A DNA stretch of 64,000 bases, taken from positions 45,159 through 109,158 of the forward strand of contig JAZRLP010000017.1 in the NCBI GenBank assembly GCA_045646905.1. The letters are read 5' to 3'. How positions within the stretch are numbered: the first letter of the stretch is position 1; each line of letters opens with the position of its first letter. The notes under the pieces are model-generated. The model made no database searches, had not been told where the DNA came from, and saw nothing but the letters and a program-made list of their open reading frames with translations. This stretch comes from RGIG4079 sp045646905 (GTDB lineage Bacteria; Bacteroidota; Bacteroidia; Bacteroidales; Muribaculaceae). The translations under genes were made by a program, and so were the position numbers. Below are positions 1 through 8,455 of the stretch, piece after piece.

Positions 1-1261
1 ATGCCTCGGTTTGACCTCTATAACCATTCACTTGAGCCCAACCAGTGATGCCGGGTTTAATCAAGTGTCGCACCATATATTTATCAATGAGTTTGCTGTA
101 GTCGGCAGTGTGTTTGAGCATATGAGGTCGTGGTCCCACTATCGACATGTCACCTTTTAAGACATTGATGAATTGAGGCAATTCATCGATGCTTGAGCGG
201 CGCAAAAAGTCGCCAAACTTTGTCTTGCGAGGGTCGTCTTTGGTCGCTTGCACCTTGTCGCTATCGGCATTGACGTGCATTGTGCGGAATTTCCAACACA
301 TAAAGTCGCGTCCTCGGTAGCCTGTGCGCAGTTGCTTGAAGAATACTGGGCCGGGAGATGTAATCTTTATGATTATTGCCACAGGGATAAACACCAATGG
401 GAAGAGGAACAATAGCACACACGACGAAAACAAAATATCAAATGTGCGTTTGATTGCTTGATTAAGCACGCTCTTCAACGGATTGTTGCGAGTTGTGAGC
501 ATTGACACGGCTCCCACATTGTGCAACTCAAATACGCGATTCACATATCGACTTATTTGAGGTACATAATAGAATTGAACCACATTGTCGTCGGCTATTT
601 TAGTAACCTTGCTCAATGTTTCTTCATCTTCGCCCGATAGTGTGAAAAATATTTCATCAATACTATGTGACTTCACATAAGCATCGATATCTTCAATGTT
701 CCCTTTGTATTCACCTGGAAAATCAACCGGACGCCATTTTCCAAAAAATCCCTTAAACTTGTAGCCAAATCCCGCATCCGACTTCAATTCTTCATATAGA
801 CGAAGCGCTGTGGCGTTGGTGCCTACTATGATTACACGGCTGAAGTTGTATCCCTTTTTGCGATAGCGCTTTACGATTTGGCGTGCTATGAGCCACCATG
901 TGGGTTGAAGTATGACACATGCGCCATAAAGCGTTGCATAGGTGCGGAATGGAATGTTTTGATTCAAGAATGAGAGTAACGACACGAAACACAATGCATG
1001 GATTATCACCGACAAGATTGCACGGCGAAACACATGCTCCATGTATAATGCACGATGCTTGTGTGTGTTGTAGGTGAGCAAAACCACCGGGCCAAACGAC
1101 ACATTGAGCATCAACCACAAAATCTTTTGGTCAAATAGATGGATTTCGGGGTCGATGAGTGTCACCACCCAAAACAGGACATTGACCAATGCCAAGTCCG
1201 ACATGGTCAATAATCCATAGATATAACGGCCGTATTTTCCTTTTTGATTTACGGTAGTCAT
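1..1261 (-). CDS. undecaprenyl-phosphate sugar phosphotransferase (partial, runs off left edge)
   Basis: I translated this by hand from the ATG at 1261; it stays open to the window edge, so the C-terminal end is missing. The N-terminal half shows several hydrophobic segments, then a Rossmann-like stretch (SRVIIVGTNATALRLYEEL), then a further membrane hairpin followed by the bacterial sugar transferase core: KRTFDILFSS, SPGPVFFKQ.R.G..G, FRTM, LRR.SIDELPQ..NVLKGDMSIVGPRP and GITGWAQVNGYRGQT. This is the WbaP/WcaJ family, which moves a sugar-1-phosphate from a UDP-sugar onto undecaprenyl phosphate at the inner membrane and so starts capsule, exopolysaccharide or O-glycan assembly. The family is clear; the sugar cannot be told from sequence. 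Confidence 0.9.
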   Translation of the reverse strand, partial: MTTVNQKGKYGRYIYGLLTMSDLALVNVLFWVVTLIDPEIHLFDQKILWLMLNVSFGPVVLLTYNTHKHRALYMEHVFRRAILSVIIHALCFVSLLSFLNQNIPFRTYATLYGACVILQPTWWLIARQIVKRYRKKGYNFSRVIIVGTNATALRLYEELKSDAGFGYKFKGFFGKWRPVDFPGEYKGNIEDIDAYVKSHSIDEIFFTLSGEDEETLSKVTKIADDNVVQFYYVPQISRYVNRVFELHNVGAVSMLTTRNNPLKSVLNQAIKRTFDILFSSCVLLFLFPLVFIPVAIIIKITSPGPVFFKQLRTGYRGRDFMCWKFRTMHVNADSDKVQATKDDPRKTKFGDFLRRSSIDELPQFINVLKGDMSIVGPRPHMLKHTADYSKLIDKYMVRHLIKPGITGWAQVNGYRGQTEA

Positions 1262-1287
1262 TACTAATTAATGAGATAAGTGTTGTA

Positions 1288-3129
1288 TTATAAGTGGCTG
1301 TCGATAACCTTAATTTTTTGTTCTAAAGTAGCAATTTCTTCTTTGATGCGTTGAATTTTGCGTTCAAGTTCACGCAACATTGAGTCGCCCGATTTTGATT
1401 TTGAGTTAAAGAAGCCCATGTTGTTCTCATAGGTATTCAACTCATTGCGTTTTTGCTCATAGTTGCGCATCAAGCGTTCACGCTCACGATACAACTTGTT
1501 TTCGTCGCCACTCATTTCGTTGACGCTATCTTCAAAGTTGCTCATGCGTGCTTGTGAGCCACGCATATCAAAGCGTTTATATAATTCGTCAACCTTTGCA
1601 CGATAAGTTTCATAAACTTTATCTTTTTCGCGATAAGGAACATGACCAATCTCTTGCCATTGAGCCATCAACTCTTTCACTTGCTTGATAGCATCTTCGC
1701 GAGGGGTGTCTTCGGCGATTGCACCAAGTTTAGCGATAACTTCTTTTTTGAGTTTGAGGTTGGCTTGCTCGGTTTGACGCACACCCGATGTTTTCTTTTT
1801 CTTTTCTTCAAAGAAGTAATCGCAAGCAGCAAGGAATCGACGCCACACTACTTCGCTGTGTTTCTTTGCTACAGCACCTATCGTTCTCCACTCTTTTTGT
1901 AGAGCTACAAATTCGTCGGTAGTTTTCTTCCAGTCGGTGCTGTCTTTTAGAGCCTCGGCCTTCTCGCAGAGAGCGATTTTCTTTTCAAGATTTGAGGCAA
2001 GGTCATCTTTGATATTCTTGAAATAGTTGGCTTTCATTTCAAAGAACTTGTCGCATGTTTCACGGAAACGAGCAAACAATACATTGTTCATTTTCTTTGA
2101 AGCAAAGCCAAGTTTTTTCCAATCTTCTTGAGCTTCAAGAATCACTTTGGTCATTTCGTCCCAAGCCGAATAACTTTTAAGTGACTCAAAGTCGAGAGCC
2201 TCAATGCGTTCGCATATAGCAGTTTTAGCATTTTCGTTTTCTTGCTCACGATTTTTGCGCTCTTCAAAGAATGTTTGATATTTTTTATTGATTATAGCCG
2301 ATGCATCTTTAAAACGACCCCATATTTCTTCGCGAATATCTTTTGCTACAGGACCCACTTCGCGCCACTTTTCGTGGAGGTCTTGAAGGCGTTTGAAGGC
2401 TACAATAATATCAGCTTCTTCGCTTAATTTTTCAGCCTCTTCACATATGAGTTGTTTTATTTCAAGGTTTTTCTTGAAGTCATAGTCGCGCAACTCTTTG
2501 TTGATTTTGAGTTGGTCGTAGTATGCTTCAACTGCATCTTGATATTGTTTCCATTGGTCGGTTGCAACAGTAGGAGGCACTTCGCCCACATTTTTAAACT
2601 CTTGTTGCAATTCTTTGAAACGATTGAATGTGCGATTTACATTATCGGTATCGGCAGCCAATGCTTTGATTTCGTCAAGAATTTTAGTTTTTTGTTCAAA
2701 GTTGTTTTGGCGTTCAACTTCTTGAGCAGCAAGCAACACGGCTTTCTTCTCTTTTATGACATTAAGCGCTTCTTTAAACTTTTCTTCTATCTCATCGGTT
2801 TTTGCCGCAAAAGCCGCTTCTTCATTTCCGTTTTCAATAAATTCGGCTTTTTCTTTTTCTATTTCATTTTTACGGATAGCATAGAACTGTTGCTTCAATC
2901 GACTCACTTCGTCACGGCCTATGTCGGTTGCATCTTTTCCCGACAGCTCGCTCAAGGCTGCCAAAAGTTCTTCTTTCGACAACGATGTTTTTGCAACTTC
3001 TTCTTGAGGTTGTTCTACTTGAGAATCTTCAATTGTTACATTCTCTTCACTCACATTTTGAACGTTAGTTTGTTCAGCATTCAAGATTTGGTCCTGTTCT
3101 AAGGACTGTTCACGCATTTCCATAATCAT
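1288..3129 (-). CDS. DUF349 domain protein
   Basis: A 613-aa soluble, highly charged, helical protein. After an acidic N-terminal tail (about residues 1-60) it carries repeated units of about 70 residues with the DUF349 pattern (W..VG.V......W..F, seen as WREVGPVAK, WRTIGAVAKK and WQEIGHVPYR, each followed by a WxxF/YxxY helix). It ends in a coiled coil of about 90 residues (MRNYEQKRNEL to the C-terminus). DUF349 proteins of this length are common in Bacteroidota; I know of no established function. An in-frame ATG lies two codons downstream of the first, so the exact start is open. It stands alone, 26 nt from the sugar transferase start on the same strand. Confidence 0.85.
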   Translation of the reverse strand: MIMEMREQSLEQDQILNAEQTNVQNVSEENVTIEDSQVEQPQEEVAKTSLSKEELLAALSELSGKDATDIGRDEVSRLKQQFYAIRKNEIEKEKAEFIENGNEEAAFAAKTDEIEEKFKEALNVIKEKKAVLLAAQEVERQNNFEQKTKILDEIKALAADTDNVNRTFNRFKELQQEFKNVGEVPPTVATDQWKQYQDAVEAYYDQLKINKELRDYDFKKNLEIKQLICEEAEKLSEEADIIVAFKRLQDLHEKWREVGPVAKDIREEIWGRFKDASAIINKKYQTFFEERKNREQENENAKTAICERIEALDFESLKSYSAWDEMTKVILEAQEDWKKLGFASKKMNNVLFARFRETCDKFFEMKANYFKNIKDDLASNLEKKIALCEKAEALKDSTDWKKTTDEFVALQKEWRTIGAVAKKHSEVVWRRFLAACDYFFEEKKKKTSGVRQTEQANLKLKKEVIAKLGAIAEDTPREDAIKQVKELMAQWQEIGHVPYREKDKVYETYRAKVDELYKRFDMRGSQARMSNFEDSVNEMSGDENKLYRERERLMRNYEQKRNELNTYENNMGFFNSKSKSGDSMLRELERKIQRIKEEIATLEQKIKVIDSHL

Positions 3130-3267
3130 AAAATTTTACTATGCCTTAAAGCAACATTTCCAATGTCCTTTAATCGGCATTATTAATAATTGTTTTCAAA
3201 TTTATAGAAAATTTTCTAAATAAACCACTTTTATGAATTAAATTTCCATTTTTTCGCTTGTTTACAC

Positions 3268-4506
3268 CTATTTTTGAGGCATATATACAAGAGTTGAGCA
3301 TCTATTTGCGTCAAATATCTCACTTGCAACTCTTGCAATGTCATCGACCGTTACTTTGCGATAGCGCTCTACTATTCCATTGGCATCTTCATTGTGCATC
3401 ACATAGTTGGCGAGCGATTGGGCTTTTGCCAAAAATCCCATGCTTGAGAATGTGAAGTTCGACTCAAAACGATTGATAGTGCGAGTTAATTCATATTGAC
3501 TCACGTCTCCATCAATGAGTTTTTGCACTTCGCTCATTATTAACTCGTTGGCCGTCTCAATAGTCTTTAAATCGTTATTGGCAACACGGCTATTGAGCAT
3601 CAAAAAGCCTGGTTCATCACTACCTATTATTGAAGCATCAATCTCGGTAAACACGCCTGTTTTCATGAGCAAATTGCGATAAAAACGTGATGAACGACCC
3701 GAGGCCAATAGGTCGGTGATTATGTCGCACTCAATATAATTGGGCTCACCATATGCGGGCATTCGATAGGCTTTTACCATTGCCAATTGTGGCACATTGC
3801 CACTCACTTCGAGATAGCGAGGCTCGGTTTGGGCTGGCTCTGAAGGATAGTTGCGTTGTGTGACATTGCGACGCTCAATGGGGCCAAACCACTTTTCGGC
3901 CAATCGTCGAGTGTCGTCGAGTGAAATGTTGCCCGATATCGATAGCACTGCGTTATTTGGTGCATAGTGGCTATAAAAGAATTCGCGCACATCATCTTGA
4001 GTAACCTTCTCTATATGTGATATCTCTTTGCCTATCACTGGGTAACGATAGGGGTGTTGCTTGTAAATCATTGCACGCAAGTGGTGGCTCATGTCGCCAT
4101 AAGGACGGTTTAAACAAGTCTGCTTAAACTCTTCAATCACCACATGGCGTTGCACTTCGAGTGCTTTGTCGCTAAATGCGAGTGCAAGCATTCTATCGCT
4201 CTCTACCCAAAATGCTGTTTCCACATTTTGTGCCGGTACGATATCATAAAAATTGGTGTAATCGTTGCTCGTCCATGCATTATTCATCCCTCCGGCATTC
4301 TCTATTGCGCCATCAAAGTCGGGGATATTTACCGATCCGCCAAACATTAAGTGCTCAAACAAGTGAGCCATGCCAGTCAGCTCGGGCGATTCATCGCGAG
4401 CTCCCACATTATACATTACATTAAGTGCCACCATTGCAGTGGCACCATCGTAGTTATGCACTACTCTCAACCCATTGTCGAGAGTGAATGTTGAATATTC
4501 AATCAT
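3268..4506 (-). CDS. M16 family zinc metallopeptidase (insulinase-like)
   Basis: A 412-aa protein with the inverted zinc motif HLFEH at residues 48-52 and the family downstream acidic helix (VVIEEFKQ, about residues 124-131), followed by the inactive-half fold of M16 proteins. No signal peptide is visible, so it should be cytoplasmic, or periplasmic by another route. It fits the single-chain M16B processing/oligopeptide peptidase group. Its ATG overlaps the stop of the upstream cyclophilin gene (ATGA), so the two are translationally coupled; it is the last gene of a three-gene operon that starts at 5750. Substrate unknown. Confidence 0.92.
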   Translation of the reverse strand: MIEYSTFTLDNGLRVVHNYDGATAMVALNVMYNVGARDESPELTGMAHLFEHLMFGGSVNIPDFDGAIENAGGMNNAWTSNDYTNFYDIVPAQNVETAFWVESDRMLALAFSDKALEVQRHVVIEEFKQTCLNRPYGDMSHHLRAMIYKQHPYRYPVIGKEISHIEKVTQDDVREFFYSHYAPNNAVLSISGNISLDDTRRLAEKWFGPIERRNVTQRNYPSEPAQTEPRYLEVSGNVPQLAMVKAYRMPAYGEPNYIECDIITDLLASGRSSRFYRNLLMKTGVFTEIDASIIGSDEPGFLMLNSRVANNDLKTIETANELIMSEVQKLIDGDVSQYELTRTINRFESNFTFSSMGFLAKAQSLANYVMHNEDANGIVERYRKVTVDDIARVASEIFDANRCSTLVYMPQK

Positions 4507-5363
4507 TTAATAACTTTCATTGAAATTATTTTGATATCCTCTTTAGGACGGTCTTGTGCGCCGGTTGCAGTTGTCTCGATTTTAGCTACAACATCCATTC
4601 CTTCAACTACTTCGCCAAACACTGTATATGTGCCATCGAGGTGAGGTGTTCCACCTACGGTAGTATAGGCTTCGCGTTGTGCGTCGGTGAGTTTTACGGG
4701 ATTTTTTGCTGCTTCGGCTTCGGTTTTCTTTACCAATTCATCTTGAAGTGCTTGCAACCCTGCTTGGTCGCGATTGCGACGCATAGCCATGATTGAGTCG
4801 CGATGTTGCTTTGCTAGGTCGTTGAAGATTGTTTGCATTTGTTGCATTTGCAATTGTTTTTCCATTTGACCGAGTTGGCCGGCATTGTAAACTTTACCAG
4901 TTACAATATAGAATTGAGAACCCGATGAACGACGGTCGGGGTTCACTTCATCACCTTGACGAGCAGCTGCAAGTGCACCACGCTTATGGAAGAATTGTGG
5001 ATAAACGATTTCGGCGTCAATGTCATATCCAGGGCCACCAGCTCCGAGCATCTTTCCGGCAGGAGCGCCTTTTGATTCGGGGTCCCCTGTTTGAATCATA
5101 AATTTATTTATTACACGATGAAACAATACATCGTTATAAAAACCATCATTTACGAGTTTAAGGAAGTTGTCACGATGTTTAGGAGTCTCTCCATAGAGGC
5201 GGATAGTGATATCACCTACCGATGTTTTAATTTCAACCAACGCATCGCCGGTTGCTTGAACTGTTTGATTTTCCATTGTTATATTTTTATTTTTTTGTGC
5301 TATTGCTATCGACGACATTAGCGCAAATGCCATCACAATAATTATTATTTTCTTCATCTTCAT
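4503..5363 (-). CDS. exported cyclophilin-type peptidyl-prolyl isomerase
   Basis: A 286-aa protein with a signal peptide (MKMKKIIIIVMAFALMSSIAIAQ). The cyclophilin core has the expected FHRVI, QTGDP.S.G, GSQFYIV and FGEVVEGMDVV stretches. Between GSQFYIV and the last strands lies a charged helical insertion of about 75 residues (rich in Q, M, K, E), which makes it longer than a minimal cyclophilin of about 165 aa; I recall similar insertions in other Bacteroidota cyclophilins. Probably a periplasmic folding factor. It follows the 124-aa gene by 12 nt and overlaps the M16 peptidase start by 4 nt. Confidence 0.92.
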   Translation of the reverse strand: MKMKKIIIIVMAFALMSSIAIAQKNKNITMENQTVQATGDALVEIKTSVGDITIRLYGETPKHRDNFLKLVNDGFYNDVLFHRVINKFMIQTGDPESKGAPAGKMLGAGGPGYDIDAEIVYPQFFHKRGALAAARQGDEVNPDRRSSGSQFYIVTGKVYNAGQLGQMEKQLQMQQMQTIFNDLAKQHRDSIMAMRRNRDQAGLQALQDELVKKTEAEAAKNPVKLTDAQREAYTTVGGTPHLDGTYTVFGEVVEGMDVVAKIETTATGAQDRPKEDIKIISMKVIK

Positions 5364-5375
5364 GTATATGTTTTT

Positions 5376-5750
5376 TTACATGCCTGTGGGGTACAAGCGC
5401 TTATAGATGCGACGGAAATTATCATCTTTATTGAGTTCTTCTACTCGTTGTGCATAGTCGGCACCCCATATGCCTTGAATCAAATCGGGCATATAACGAT
5501 GTTCTCTATCTTTTTCAATCACCGAGGCAATTAATTGCGAAATATATTTATCATACTTCGCTGCATCTATAGCATAAAGATAGCGCGCAGCACTTGCCAC
5601 AAACTGCCCCGACAAATCTACTTTAATCATATTTGCCACTAAAAAGTCCATATCTTCATCACACGAATCTACATTATTGGCAATATATTCATATGTCAAA
5701 AGCCCATCGGGGTCTTTATCTAACTTATTTTTAATATCTACATCAATCAT
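5376..5750 (-). CDS. small conserved protein of unknown function
   Basis: A 124-aa acidic soluble protein (starting MIDVDIKNKLDKDPDG) with no signal peptide, no membrane segment and no motif I can name. It looks all-helical, with two similar YxxAxxA-type helices around residues 58-75. It is the first gene of an operon with the cyclophilin and the M16 peptidase, 12 nt upstream of the former, behind a TATCTTTG promoter element at 5798-5805. Its place suggests a role linked to protein handling, but that is only context. Confidence 0.75.
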   Translation of the reverse strand: MIDVDIKNKLDKDPDGLLTYEYIANNVDSCDEDMDFLVANMIKVDLSGQFVASAARYLYAIDAAKYDKYISQLIASVIEKDREHRYMPDLIQGIWGADYAQRVEELNKDDNFRRIYKRLYPTGM

Positions 5751-5797
5751 AGTGTATATTATATGAGGGTATATCTATTTTTATAGTTCTGTTATTG

Positions 5798-5805
5798 CAA
5801 AGATA
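5798..5805 (-). promoter_or_regulatory. promoter -7 element for the 5750-3268 operon
   Basis: On the minus strand the sequence reads TATCTTTG, an exact match to the Bacteroidota -7 element TAnnTTTG, 48 nt upstream of the ATG at 5750. A clear TTTG at -33 was not seen. Confidence 0.65.
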
Positions 5806-5872
5806 GCAATATCAATTCATAAATCATAATGCCCGTTGTATATTTTTTTCACCCCTCTATGCAACTAATCAT

Positions 5873-5880
5873 TAATTTTG
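5873..5880 (+). promoter_or_regulatory. promoter -7 element for the ECF sigma gene
   Basis: TAATTTTG matches TAnnTTTG 51 nt upstream of the ATG at 5932. There is no convincing TTTG at -33, so the site may be weak or read by another sigma factor. Confidence 0.45.
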
Positions 5881-5931
5881 TAGTCTTATTAAATGTATTC
5901 AATTAAGATTATACAATTATAAACGATTGAA

Positions 5932-6426
5932 ATGAAACATTACGACGCTGATAAACGAAAACTTTTTGAGCAATGCACGGCTCAATATAGCACGCTCATT
6001 AACAAAGTGTGTTATATGTATGCCTCCGACATTGACAATTTCAATGACTTGCGGCAAGAGGTGCTCATCAATGTGTGGCAAGGGATTGACAACTTTGAAC
6101 AACGAGCCAAATTGTCAACTTGGATATATCGTGTGAGTCTTAACACATGCATAACCTATACCAATAAGGAACAAAAATTCTCTTCACACGATGAACTCTC
6201 CGACAATCTTTATGCTTTTGATGATTCACAAGAGCATATGCTTCAACTCAAGGAGATGTATCAACTCATCGACCGACTCAACCGTCTCGACAAGGCATTA
6301 ATACTATTGTGGCTCGATGAGGTTCCTTATGAAGAGATAGGCTCGATTATGGGAATAAGTCGCAACAATGTGGCATCGCGATTGCGCCGTGCCAAAGAAA
6401 AACTCACTAATATGGCTAACTCTTAA
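5932..6426 (+). CDS. ECF-type RNA polymerase sigma factor
   Basis: A 164-aa sigma-70 family protein. Region 2 is visible at about residues 15-75 (DIDNFNDLRQEVLINVWQ, then LSTWIYRVSLNTC, the core-binding and -10 recognition part). Region 4 is at about residues 100-160 (LNRLDKALILLWL, then the helix-turn-helix YEEIGSIMGISRNNVASRLRRAKEKL). There is no region 3, as expected of ECF factors. The next gene, 11 nt downstream, encodes a small membrane protein and is a plausible partner or anti-sigma factor. Confidence 0.93.
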   Translation: MKHYDADKRKLFEQCTAQYSTLINKVCYMYASDIDNFNDLRQEVLINVWQGIDNFEQRAKLSTWIYRVSLNTCITYTNKEQKFSSHDELSDNLYAFDDSQEHMLQLKEMYQLIDRLNRLDKALILLWLDEVPYEEIGSIMGISRNNVASRLRRAKEKLTNMANS

Positions 6427-6437
6427 CTCAATTAATT

Positions 6438-7016
6438 ATGGAACTCGATGAACTAAAAAATAAATGGAAACAACTTGACGACCACATAAAAAGTCAAGAT
6501 GAAAAAATACAACGCCTCACCGACCAAGTTATTGCTGGCAAAGTAAAATCACCACTCACAACCTTGCGCCGTCATTGCCTCATTGGCGCCATCTTTGTGC
6601 CTTTTATGCTCCCATTCTTCTTTTGGGCTTATAGTTTTGTGGGGTTGACTTGTGGCGAATCTCAAAAACTTCTTCTCTACACTTTGACATGGATTTTTGT
6701 GGGATTCACCTTCGTGCGCGAACTATATTTTGTGTTTGAGCTCAAAAAAATCAACATGAGCAAAGCTTCGGCTATTGAATCGCTTAAACGCACCATTAAG
6801 TTTCGCCAACATTATAAATGGGGCGTGACTATCGACCTATTTATTGGAATCGCCTTCATCGTTGTAGCATTTGCTTCAATGAACGAGCAATTTATGTATG
6901 GAGGCATTGTAGGTGGTGTTATCGGTGGCATTGTAGGAGCTAAAATGTGGCGATTCTATAACCGCACCATCAACAACCTCGAATCGGCCCTCCGCGAATG
7001 GAACGAAGACGATTGA
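6438..7016 (+). CDS. membrane protein, candidate anti-sigma partner
   Basis: A 192-aa protein: a charged cytoplasmic helix (residues 1-45), then two hydrophobic segments (about 50-70 and 80-100), a charged loop, and two more (about 130-150 and 155-172, the latter glycine-rich: GGIVGGVIGGIVGAK). The N-terminal stretch starting MELDELKNKWKQLDDHI resembles the short cytoplasmic part that follows ECF genes in Bacteroidota. I see no zinc-binding anti-sigma motif. Its place directly after the sigma gene supports, but does not prove, an anti-sigma role. Confidence 0.75.
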   Translation: MELDELKNKWKQLDDHIKSQDEKIQRLTDQVIAGKVKSPLTTLRRHCLIGAIFVPFMLPFFFWAYSFVGLTCGESQKLLLYTLTWIFVGFTFVRELYFVFELKKINMSKASAIESLKRTIKFRQHYKWGVTIDLFIGIAFIVVAFASMNEQFMYGGIVGGVIGGIVGAKMWRFYNRTINNLESALREWNEDD

Positions 7017-7060
7017 AATAACCCTTAAATTATAGGGGAACTCCAAAAACGACCAAATTA

Positions 7061-7092
7061 TTTGCTTGGAAAGATTTGTTTTAATACTTTTG
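7061..7092 (+). promoter_or_regulatory. promoter for the 7133 gene
   Basis: TTTG at 7061-7064, a 20-nt spacer, and TACTTTTG at 7085-7092 fit the Bacteroidota -33/-7 pattern. The ATG lies 40 nt after the -7 element, so this gene has its own promoter apart from the sigma operon. Confidence 0.7.
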
Positions 7093-7132
7093 TGCAAAGT
7101 ATTTAGATACAAACTTTTAAATCTCTAAAACT

Positions 7133-7945
7133 ATGGGTTGGGATGTCGTACAAATTGGATTAAATCATAATTTACCAGTTGAAGATCCTTTTGAAACAGC
7201 TAAAGAAGTTGCTAAAAGAATGAATCGCAACATCAAGCTCGGCTATATGAAGAAGTATGAGTATGATGTGGATAATAATGTTGTATATTATTCCAATGAC
7301 TTTTCTTTTGTAGAACTCGGGAATTTTGACATAGATGATTCCAACGAGTATCTGCGAATGGAAGTTCGCGATTATCAGGCTAATCAAATATTAAAAACAG
7401 TAGGTATTGATAACATACGCATCGCTGCAACCAAAAATGATGTAGGGAAAATGCTTCTTAGTGACATAGAAGAGGACCCATATTCATTGTATGAAATAGA
7501 CGAGGACTCTGAAAATCTCACAATTTGTAAAGAAAATGTAGAACTTTGGGTAGATATATTCGGTAGATGGTCTTGTTGGGAAAGAGCATTCCATAGCCAA
7601 GATACTCAAGACATAGATTTGCTACATGACTATCGCATAAAGATATTTAATCGAGCAAAAATATTCGGTTGCAATGAAGTTGTAATTTGTGCAGACCAAG
7701 GTCCAGGGGAACTTATATATAGCAATTTAAATTATTCAGCAGATTCGCTAAAAGAATATGCCCGTTCCTATCAATATCTTAGAGATTGTGAGGAAGTTAC
7801 AAATGATTTTGATATGGAAGATTGGAAAAAGCATGCAAAACATATTTCGTTTGCATCCTTCTTTAAAAATGAGGTAGTTTTAAATGAAGGTGATTTTATA
7901 GAGGTTATCTTCGACGACTTTAGCGACCTAAAGGAGACTCTTTAA
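7133..7945 (+). CDS. uncharacterised acidic protein
   Basis: A 270-aa soluble, acidic protein (starting MGWDVVQIGLNHNLPV) without signal peptide or membrane segments. I cannot assign a family. Visible points are a predicted mixed alpha/beta fold, a central WSCWERAF stretch, and DQGPGELIY near residue 188. The coding sequence is AT-rich compared with the sigma genes before it and the TonB/antiporter genes after it, and it has its own promoter and terminator, which fits an accessory gene. Stand-alone acidic proteins of this sort can be immunity proteins, but no toxin lies nearby. Confidence 0.75.
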   Translation: MGWDVVQIGLNHNLPVEDPFETAKEVAKRMNRNIKLGYMKKYEYDVDNNVVYYSNDFSFVELGNFDIDDSNEYLRMEVRDYQANQILKTVGIDNIRIAATKNDVGKMLLSDIEEDPYSLYEIDEDSENLTICKENVELWVDIFGRWSCWERAFHSQDTQDIDLLHDYRIKIFNRAKIFGCNEVVICADQGPGELIYSNLNYSADSLKEYARSYQYLRDCEEVTNDFDMEDWKKHAKHISFASFFKNEVVLNEGDFIEVIFDDFSDLKETL

Positions 7946-7955
7946 TAAAATACCG

Positions 7956-7994
7956 AAAGTGAGATATGATGTTCTGAAAACGCTATCTCACTTT
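7956..7994. terminator. bidirectional hairpin terminator
   Basis: An 11-bp perfect stem (AAAGTGAGATA at 7956-7966 with its complement at 7984-7994) and a 17-nt loop, flanked by A and T runs. It lies between two convergent genes and includes the stop codon of the TonB-like gene at 7988. Confidence 0.75.
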
Positions 7995-8434
7995 TGAGTG
8001 TCCTCTTTGGGGAGTTTAAATATAACCGGGAGTACAAACCAACTTTGTGTGGGCTTGCCTTCTTTTAAACTTTTTGCCGGAATAAAATTGGGCAATGATT
8101 TCACTATTCTCTCGGCCTCTTTGTCGAGAGAGGGATGGCGACCTCGAATTATTCTCACCTCGCCTATTGACCCATCGGCGTGAATCTCAAATTGAACAAT
8201 TACTCGTCCCTCGAAACCCTCGGCAATGGCATCGGAAGGGTATTGAATACTCTCTTTTACATACTTAATTAGCGCAGATTCTCCTCCTGGAAATTGTGCT
8301 CTGGCTTGATATTCGATATACATATCAGCCGCCTTATCCCGACGATACTTAACGGTATCAACCGGTAGCATTTCTTCGGCAACCACATTTAATGCAAACA
8401 CTAACATCAATATTAATGGCAAAATTCTTTTCAC
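7988..8434 (-). CDS. TonB C-terminal domain protein
   Basis: A 148-aa protein with a signal peptide (MKRILPLILMLVFALNVVAEE; the start codon is GTG). Residues of about 48-142 form a TonB C-terminal domain: FPGGESALIKYV, IQYPSDAIAEGFEGRVIVQFEI, DGSIGEVRI, HPSLDKEAERIVKSLP.F.PA and a final strand with PVIFKL. It lacks the proline-rich spanner and membrane anchor of a full TonB, so it is a stand-alone periplasmic TonB_C protein, common in Bacteroidota and of unclear role. It follows the antiporter gene by 21 nt and is likely co-transcribed. Confidence 0.85.
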   Translation of the reverse strand: MKRILPLILMLVFALNVVAEEMLPVDTVKYRRDKAADMYIEYQARAQFPGGESALIKYVKESIQYPSDAIAEGFEGRVIVQFEIHADGSIGEVRIIRGRHPSLDKEAERIVKSLPNFIPAKSLKEGKPTQSWFVLPVIFKLPKEDTQK

Positions 8435-8455
8435 GATTAATTGTGTTTTGAATGT

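Noticed and set aside
792..1118. A 108-aa minus-strand frame within the sugar transferase
   Set aside because: It overlaps the transferase frame, which carries clear family motifs and is open to the window edge; the short frame has no recognisable features.
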